A DNA stretch of 64,000 bases from Streptomyces sp. NBC_01233 (GTDB lineage: Bacteria > Actinomycetota > Actinomycetes > Streptomycetales > Streptomycetaceae). The stretch spans positions 4,751,501 through 4,815,500 of the forward strand of contig NZ_CP108514.1 of the NCBI RefSeq assembly GCF_035989305.1, in the 5' to 3' direction. How positions within the stretch are numbered: the first letter of the stretch is position 1; each line of letters starts with the position of its first letter. Both the position numbers and the translations under genes were made by a program. Shown in pieces: positions 58,834-64,000 of this stretch. The notes below the pieces were generated by a model. It was given only the letters and a program-made list of their open reading frames with translations, made no database searches and was not told the DNA's origin.

Positions 58834-59029
58834 CGAAGTGCTCCTTCTCTTCCCACGACTGATCTCGTCTGAGCATGTCGGCCGGACCCGCCGCCGGTCG
58901 TCCAGCAGGCGCAGGCACTTCGCGCTACCGCGGTCGCGGCAGGTGCCGCGGAACTACAGCGTGCGTGGTAGTCGACCGCTCGTCCGCGAGCGGGATCCGG
59001 GCGCGGCGGCCACGGGCTACGGTGCGCGC

Positions 59030-60157
59030 ATGAACAAAGGACGGTTCCGTGTTCGGGCCGGTGCCAGGGATTGGCTGATAGCCGTAGGCGTGGCGGCGGC
59101 ACTGCTGGTCACCGGTCTTTCGGGGCAGCACTCCGCAACGGGCCTCGGCCTGCTCGGCTACGTGCTGTTGGCGGTGGGCGGCCTGGCGCTGGCCGCAGGC
59201 CGCCGGGCTCCGGTTGCCGTCCTCGCCGTCACCGGGCTGTGCGCGGTGGGGTACCAGGCGGCAGGGTTCGACGTGGCTGCCGTCGCGTTCCTCTTCGCGG
59301 TGTACGCGGCCATGCGGGCGGGACACCGCATCGTCACGGTGGTGACCAGCGTGGCCGTGCTGGCCTCTCTCCCCCTGGCCGCCCTGGCCTCGGGCCTGCA
59401 CGACACGGGCGAGGCGTTCGCGCAGGCCCGGGGCGCCCTCCAAATCGCCTGGCTCATCGCCGCCGGCGCCGCCGGTGAAGCCCTGCGCCAGGCCGAACAG
59501 CGGGCCGACGAAGCCGAGCGCACCCGCGAGGAGACCGCGCGGCGCCGCGCCGACGAGGAGCGGCTGCACATCGCGCGGGAGCTGCACGATTCGCTCACCC
59601 ACCAGATCTCGGTCATCAAGGTGCAGTCCGAAGCCGCCGTCCACGTGGCCCGCAAGCGCGGCGAAGAGGTACCGGAGGCCCTCCTGGCGATCCGGGAGGC
59701 CGGCCGGGAGGCGTCTCGGGAGCTCCGCGCGACCCTGGAGGCGCTGCGCGACGACGACACCACTCCGCCGCACGGGCTCGATCACGTCACCGAACTCGTC
59801 GAGCGGGCCGGCAGGAGCGGCCTGGAGGCGACGCTGACGATCGAGGGCCGGCGACACGACGTGCCGACCGCAGTGGGCAGGACCGCCTACCGGGTCGTTC
59901 AGGAATCGCTGACCAACATCGCCCGTCACGCGGACGCCGGCACGGCATCGGTCCACATCGACTACCGGCCGGACACCCTCGCGATCCGCATCGACGACGA
60001 CGGCAAAGCCACACCGGACAGTGCGCCGGAGCCCGGCATCGGGCTCCTGGGGATGCGCGAACGCGTCACCGCCCTCGGCGGCCGGCTCCGCGCCGAACCG
60101 AGAAGCGAGGGCGGCTTCACCGTCCAGGCCGAACTTCCCGTGGAACGAGCCTCATGA
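59030..60157 (+). CDS. NarL-type sensor histidine kinase
   Basis: A 375-residue HisKA_3-type kinase. Four or five N-terminal helices form a membrane sensor with no large outer domain. The dimerisation motif ERLHIARELHDSLTHQISVIKVQSEAA holds the phospho-His, and the ATPase domain has VVQESLTNIARHA and GIGLLGMRERVTALGG. Its stop overlaps the start of the response regulator by 4 bases (ATGA), so they form a pair. Signal unknown. Confidence 0.93.
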   Translation: MNKGRFRVRAGARDWLIAVGVAAALLVTGLSGQHSATGLGLLGYVLLAVGGLALAAGRRAPVAVLAVTGLCAVGYQAAGFDVAAVAFLFAVYAAMRAGHRIVTVVTSVAVLASLPLAALASGLHDTGEAFAQARGALQIAWLIAAGAAGEALRQAEQRADEAERTREETARRRADEERLHIARELHDSLTHQISVIKVQSEAAVHVARKRGEEVPEALLAIREAGREASRELRATLEALRDDDTTPPHGLDHVTELVERAGRSGLEATLTIEGRRHDVPTAVGRTAYRVVQESLTNIARHADAGTASVHIDYRPDTLAIRIDDDGKATPDSAPEPGIGLLGMRERVTALGGRLRAEPRSEGGFTVQAELPVERAS

Positions 60158-60816
60158 TCCGTGTCCTGCTGATCGACGACCAGCCGCTCATCCGCAGCGG
60201 ATTCCGCGCGTTCCTGGACCTCGAAGACGACATCGAGGTCGTGGCCGAGGCCGCCAACGGGCAAGAGGGCCTGGAGCTCGCCAGGGAGCACCTCCCCGAC
60301 ATCGCACTCATCGACATCCAGATGCCGGTCCTCGACGGCATCGAGACGACCCGGCGCATCGCAGCCGACCCGGCCCTCGCCGGGGTGCACGTCGTCATCC
60401 TGACCAACTACGGCCTGGACGAACACGTCTTCAACGCCCTGCGCGCCGGCGCAGCCGGATTCCTCGTCAAGGACATCGTGCCGGAGGACTTCCTGCACGC
60501 CGTACGCGTGGCCGCGCGCGGCGACGCCCTCCTCGCACCCTCGATCACCCGCAAGCTGATCAACCGGTACGTCACCCAGCCGCCCCCCACCGACACCGGC
60601 ACGGCGCTGGAGGAGCTGACCAGCCGCGAACGTGAAGCCGTCGTACTGGTCGCGCGGGGCCTGTCCAACGACGAGATCGCGGACCGCATGGTGATCAGCC
60701 CGCTGACCGCGAAAACCCATGTCAACCGCGCTATGGCGAAGCTCCATGCCCGTGACCGCGCCCAGCTCGTGGTCCTGGCCTACGAATCCGGTCTGGTAGT
60801 CCCGCGCACCTCCTGA
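60154..60816 (+). CDS. NarL/FixJ-family response regulator
   Basis: A 220-residue regulator: receiver domain (LLIDDQPLIRSGFRAFL; phospho-Asp in ALIDIQMPVLDG; Thr/Lys in LTNYG and LVKDI) and a C-terminal LuxR-type HTH (LTSREREAVVLVARGLSNDEIADRMVISPLTAKTHVNRAMAKL, key residues). Partner of the preceding kinase. Targets unknown; the nearby permease and DUF6223 genes are candidates. Confidence 0.95.
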   Translation: MIRVLLIDDQPLIRSGFRAFLDLEDDIEVVAEAANGQEGLELAREHLPDIALIDIQMPVLDGIETTRRIAADPALAGVHVVILTNYGLDEHVFNALRAGAAGFLVKDIVPEDFLHAVRVAARGDALLAPSITRKLINRYVTQPPPTDTGTALEELTSREREAVVLVARGLSNDEIADRMVISPLTAKTHVNRAMAKLHARDRAQLVVLAYESGLVVPRTS

Positions 60817-61534
60817 CCACCACGGTCCGGGTGGTACCTGGCAGGCACCCGGTGCGGTGCCTGCGGAGCGGACCGATCAACTGCTTCTTGGCGCAGGCGA
60901 ATTCGCTCTACCAGCGGAATGAGCGGCGCAGGTCATATGAAAGACGTCTCGCAATCCGAGACGCTCTGGCGCCCAGGTGGTGCAAGTGGTGCGCGAAAGG
61001 CGCTCTGGGCAGGGCATTCCTGCGCTGACGACGTACTCGACCTCCTCCTACGAGACGCTGCGGCTGGTCGAGGACGGCGCCAAGTTCTACGCGGCCGTCA
61101 ACGTGATCGCCAGTGTGGTGGCCGGCCTCGGCGCGGTCTTCGTGGGAGTGACCGTCGCCGAGGCTCTCTGGGCGTGACGCCTGGCCGCGCTCACCGCAGG
61201 TGCCGGGCCGAGACGGCGAGGGCGGCGGTGGCGGTACCGCCGGGTGTGTCGGTCCGCAGGCGCCTCGGGTGGTTTGGCGCGGTGCGTCAGCAGGGCGGGC
61301 GCGGCGCTTTCTTCTGGGAAACGACCTGGCCGGTAGCGTCTCTTCGTGGCCCTGGCTGCACGCTCATGGCGGGCATGAGCGTGCAGCGGCCTGCGGCCGG
61401 GGCCCTGATTGGTCTGCCATCGTTCTGTTCGCCTGCACGACCGGACGAACGGCGGAATGCGGCAACGGGTGGCTCTCGCTGTGTGGTAGCGGCTGACGTG
61501 CTTGTGACAGACCTTCGTTGACCGGGAGAGAAGT
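60817..61534. other. long intergenic region with gene remnant
   Basis: About 720 bases. It holds a crcB remnant (described separately) and otherwise only low-quality frames. The last 30 bases contain GGGAGAGAAG, the ribosome site of the cupin gene. No terminator of the two-component operon is obvious. Confidence 0.5.
60977..61177 (+). pseudogene. crcB: fluoride channel CrcB/FluC, C-terminal remnant
   Basis: From about 61010 the frame encodes PALTTYSTSSYETLRLVEDG then KFYAAVNVIASVVAGLGAVFVGVTVAEAL, matching the last two helices of CrcB (GALTTFSTFSYE motif, with Ser for Phe). The first half with helices 1-2 is missing. A GTG at 60977 opens the frame but lacks a ribosome site. Non-functional fragment. 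Confidence 0.7.
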
Positions 61535-62011
61535 ATGACCATCAAGGACATCGGGCCGGAACCTCAAAGTTTCGACCTCGAAAAGGCGACGCTGGAGAAC
61601 ACGAACTATCGCGCGGTCGCCTGGTCCGGCAAGTACCTTCAGTTGACCCTCATGTCGATCCCGGTGGGTGAGGACATCGGCTTGGAGGCGCACCCGGAAA
61701 CTGACCAATTCCTGCGACTCGACGCGGGCCGGGGCCGCGTCCAGATGGGCCGTACGAAGGATCGACTCGACTTCGACCGGGAGGTCGAGGATGGCTGGGC
61801 CATCTTCGTACCCGCCGGCACTTGGCACAACGTCACCAACATCGGTGGCGAAACCCTGCAGCTCTACGCCGTATACGCGCCGGTCCACCACGCGTCGGGC
61901 AAGATCCAAGCGACAGCCGCCGACGCGGAGCGCGACGAGGACTCAGGCGCTGACGAGCCGGCAAGCTGGTCGGTCCAGCCTGCCCAGCAGCCGTTGGACG
62001 AGCACGCCTGA
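61535..62011 (+). CDS. cupin-domain protein
   Basis: A 158-residue single-domain cupin. Motif 1 region is GEDIGLEAHPETDQFLRLDAGRG and motif 2 PAGTWHNVTNIG, giving His/Glu/His metal ligands. The C-terminus is a hydrophilic tail (about 40 residues). Cupins of this size act as isomerases, dioxygenases or sensors; no specific role can be set. GGGAGAG precedes ATG 61535. Stands alone between two gene remnants. Confidence 0.85.
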   Translation: MTIKDIGPEPQSFDLEKATLENTNYRAVAWSGKYLQLTLMSIPVGEDIGLEAHPETDQFLRLDAGRGRVQMGRTKDRLDFDREVEDGWAIFVPAGTWHNVTNIGGETLQLYAVYAPVHHASGKIQATAADAERDEDSGADEPASWSVQPAQQPLDEHA

Positions 62012-62196
62012 CCGGCGAGGGCTTATCGCGACAGTGGTTCCTGGCCCCGAGGCGAGCCGAGAGAATCACGATCTTCCCTCCCGCCCGTACGCCCGGGCTA
62101 ACGCCGGTTCATGGAATCCGAGGTCCTGATCGGCGCCGGCACTTATGCGGCGTTGCTGGTGACGGACTTCTTGAGCGTGACCGCGGCCGAGGACGA

Positions 62197-62530
62197 CCGG
62201 GACGCCGCCCGGAAGCGCGGCGGACGTCGAGGCCGCGGTACGGGAGGCTGTGGCGGGGGCCGAGGGGAACGCGGCCGTGGCTGTGCTGGACCTGCCCACC
62301 GGCGCGAGCGCGTCCGCCGACCACGAGTTCGACACCGCCGGCATCGTCAAGGTCGATATTCTCGCCGCCCTGCTGCTGCAGGCCGCCGACGACGGGCGGG
62401 CGCTGACCGCCCGGCCTGTGGGTGACCAACAGCATCGGCCGGGTGGAAGTGGCCGGACACACCGTCCTGCTGGCCGTGCTGTGCGACGGCCAGACGTCGC
62501 AGGAGACCGGCATGGCCCTGGCGGGCACGG
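62197..62530 (+). pseudogene. class A beta-lactamase-like serine hydrolase, deleted core
   Basis: One frame encodes the family start (ADVEAAVREAVAGAEGNAAVAVLDLPTG, FDTAGIVKVDILAALLLQAADDGRALTA; key residues), and another, beginning near 62417, the family end (LWVTNSIGRVEVAGHTVLLAVL, DGQTSQETGMALA). The middle 120-150 residues are missing, the join is out of frame, and the catalytic Ser of the SxxK motif reads Gly (TAGIVK for TASIVK). No start is present. A dead gene. Confidence 0.75.
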
Positions 62531-62533
62531 GCC

Positions 62534-63013
62534 CTAGCGAGCCGGTGACGGGACCGTCCGCAGCTCGTCCCCGGTCTTCAGAGTGAGGGTCCTGCCGTCG
62601 GACGTCTTCACGGTGACGGATTCGCCGGTCACCTCGGTGATGGCGCCCTGGACGAGTCCGGGGTTCTGCCGAGCCCCGCCCGGGACTTGCTGCCCGGAGG
62701 GCCGGCCCTGGCCGCCGCCCCGGCCCGGGAACCGGCCCTGCCCCGCGCCGGCAGGGGGCTGCGGCCCCTGCCCGAAGCGTTCGGTGGACGCTCCGGGCCC
62801 GGCTTCGGTGTTCTCCCGGCCCCAGTGGCGGTCGGCGTGGATGCCGCCGACGAGGCCGCCGACGCCCAGGACGCCGACGGCCAGGAACGTGGTGAGCAGG
62901 GGCAGCCCGGGCCGGGGCGGATGGGCGGCCAGCGCCTCCTCGAGGCTGCCCGCGAACGGCGAGGTCCTGAGGATGTCGTGGGGGTCGGTCTGCTCCGGCA
63001 TGGGCGTGAGCAT
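62534..63013 (-). CDS. single-TM protein with short beta-rich C-terminal domain
   Basis: A 159-residue protein with a cytoplasmic N-terminus, one helix (PLLTTFLAVGVLGVGGLVGGI), a Gly/Pro/Gln/Arg-rich outer linker, and a C-terminal ITEVTGESVTVKTSDGRTLTLKTGD unit like DUF5666 beta domains. GGAG lies 7 bases before ATG 63013. It is downstream of the efflux adaptor on the same strand, 53 bases away, so probably in one operon with it. Confidence 0.72.
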   Translation of the reverse strand: MLTPMPEQTDPHDILRTSPFAGSLEEALAAHPPRPGLPLLTTFLAVGVLGVGGLVGGIHADRHWGRENTEAGPGASTERFGQGPQPPAGAGQGRFPGRGGGQGRPSGQQVPGGARQNPGLVQGAITEVTGESVTVKTSDGRTLTLKTGDELRTVPSPAR

Positions 63014-63066
63014 CGCCGGGCTCCCTGTGGATCACGTGGTCAGGAGCTGTGAATTCGCTGAGAGAC

Positions 63067-63939
63067 TCAGACCTGCACCTCGACGGTCACCGCCTGACCC
63101 GCCCGGACCGTCGCCGGAAGGTCCGCCAGGGAGATGAGGACGGTGTAGCGGACGACCTGCGTCGAGGACTGCTGCATCCCTCCCCCTGTACCGCTGCCCG
63201 AGCTCTCCGACGCGACGGGCACCGGCGACACGGAGGAAACGCTGCCCTGGACGGTGGTGTTCAGGGCCCCGAAGGCGACCGTGGCCTTCTGGCCGTTGTC
63301 CAGCTTGACGATGTCGGCCTCGGTGAAGTCGGCGCTGACCTGCAGCGCGGACAGGTCGGTGAGGGTGAGGACCGTCGCTCCCCGGGACACGGTCCGGCCG
63401 GCCTCGGCGTCGAGCGCGGTGACCGTCCCGGCGAACGGGGCGACGATCTTCGTCCCGTCCACCGCGCGCTGGGCCTTGCGGTAGGTGTTGCGGGCCTTGA
63501 CGTAGGACGCGTACGCCTTCCGGTAGCCCTCGCTGCCGCTTTCGGCCTCTTCCAGGGTCTCGGAGGCGGCGAGGTAGGAGGCGTAGGCCGCACTGCGGCT
63601 CTCGACGGCCTCGGTGGAGTCGACCTGGGCCAGGACATCGCCCTTCTCGACCTTCTGACCGGCCTTCACCTCGAGTGTCGTGATCGTGCCCTCGGTCGCG
63701 AACGACAGCGAGCGGGAGTTGAGGCTCTCGATCTTGCCCGACGCGGACGGGCCCGTGCCGACCTCCACGTCCGGAACGGTCGGGGACGGGTTCTTGGCCG
63801 ACGGGGAGGGGGTGCTCCCGTCGGCGTGGGCGGGTATCACCGCACTGCCCATGAGGACGGCCCCGAGCACGCCGTACATGGCGGCCGTCCGGCGGCCGCC
63901 CCCCGCTGCCGACGTTCGGCGCCTTCTGCCTGTTGCCAT
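63067..63939 (-). CDS. HlyD-like efflux adaptor (MacA type)
   Basis: A 290-residue exported adaptor. A signal/TM segment (MYGVLGAVLMGSAVIPAHA) precedes a lipoyl/barrel-sandwich first half (ITTLEVKAGQKVEKGDVLAQVDS), a helical hairpin (about 115-160), the second lipoyl half (IVAPFAGTVTALDAEAGRTVSRG) and a beta-barrel (LQVSADFTEADIVKLDNGQKATVAFG). In actinobacteria such proteins pair with MacB-type ABC exporters. GGAGG precedes ATG 63939 and overlaps the end of the upstream gene. Confidence 0.88.
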   Translation of the reverse strand: MATGRRRRTSAAGGGRRTAAMYGVLGAVLMGSAVIPAHADGSTPSPSAKNPSPTVPDVEVGTGPSASGKIESLNSRSLSFATEGTITTLEVKAGQKVEKGDVLAQVDSTEAVESRSAAYASYLAASETLEEAESGSEGYRKAYASYVKARNTYRKAQRAVDGTKIVAPFAGTVTALDAEAGRTVSRGATVLTLTDLSALQVSADFTEADIVKLDNGQKATVAFGALNTTVQGSVSSVSPVPVASESSGSGTGGGMQQSSTQVVRYTVLISLADLPATVRAGQAVTVEVQV

Positions 63940-63942
63940 GGG

Positions 63943-64000
63943 TCAGCCTCCGTTCTGCCGGCCGTTGCCGCCGGGGCCGCCGCCCTGCTGGGGGCGCAGC
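63943..64000 (-). CDS. 3' end of upstream efflux-operon gene (partial)
   Basis: The last codons of a minus-strand gene are seen as LRPQQGGGPGGNGRQNGG and TGA at 63943-63945; the rest lies beyond the window. The Gly/Asn/Gln-rich tail is like that of HlyD-type adaptors. Its stop is 3 bases from the next start, so they are one operon. Confidence 0.55.
   Translation of the reverse strand, partial: LRPQQGGGPGGNGRQNGG

Overview
The window looks like a core-chromosome segment of a Streptomyces or a very close relative. Base composition is very GC-rich throughout, GTG starts and 4-bp overlaps (GTGA/ATGA) are common, and many genes encode secreted or membrane proteins of types common in streptomycetes. 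Two perfect 18-bp copies of the ParB site parS (GTGTTTCACGTGAAACAC) lie at 12291 and 19311. Clustered parS sites mark the origin-proximal part of Streptomyces chromosomes, so the left part of the window is probably within reach of oriC. No complete rRNA, tRNA, CRISPR array or intact transposase is visible.

Left part (1-32 kb), mostly intact. It holds three tandem small secreted proteins; a pirin with a palindromic operator; an AI-2E-type permease coupled to a PAS-GAF-SpoIIE-HATPase phosphatase; aspS; a VWA protein with a long Ala/Pro/Glu-rich tail; phoX behind a PHO-box; and a minus-strand block of membrane protein, FUSC exporter, lipoprotein and orphan histidine kinase. Next come an Rrf2 regulator with RidA, a sortase-like protein lacking the catalytic Cys, a cobalamin-riboswitch-controlled cbtB-cbtA operon, uricase carrying an in-frame palindromic insertion, a class III aminotransferase, a PaaX-GNAT pair, and a cold-shock protein upstream of a DEAD-box helicase.

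Middle (32-48 kb). It holds an overlapping secreted protein / ECF sigma / SRPBCC operon, a PP2C phosphatase, a BBE-type FAD oxidoreductase, an ion channel, DUF2254 and YihY membrane proteins, and a run of decayed genes: a divergent regulator-hydrolase pair reduced to its two C-termini, and a serine hydrolase missing its catalytic core. A TetR/hydrolase pair with a perfect operator, a type II NADH dehydrogenase-like enzyme, a mycothiol-dependent isomerase family protein and a LysR regulator follow.

Right part (47-64 kb), more accessory. A LuxR/TrmB-like regulator is split by one in-frame TGA. It stands divergent, across a large nested inverted repeat, from a 60-residue exported peptide containing SINWD twice; this is the best candidate for an undescribed (possibly peptide-signalling) module. 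Two copies of a hairpin plus tRNA-3'-end-like sequence flank a start-less zinc alcohol dehydrogenase, suggesting old integration. Beyond these are a GNAT-AAA+ fusion, a metal-handling cluster (P1B-ATPase with a CPD instead of CPC motif, DUF6153, DUF305, permease, DUF6223, NarL-type two-component pair), a cupin, fragments of crcB and of a class A beta-lactamase-like hydrolase, and an efflux adaptor whose operon runs off the window.
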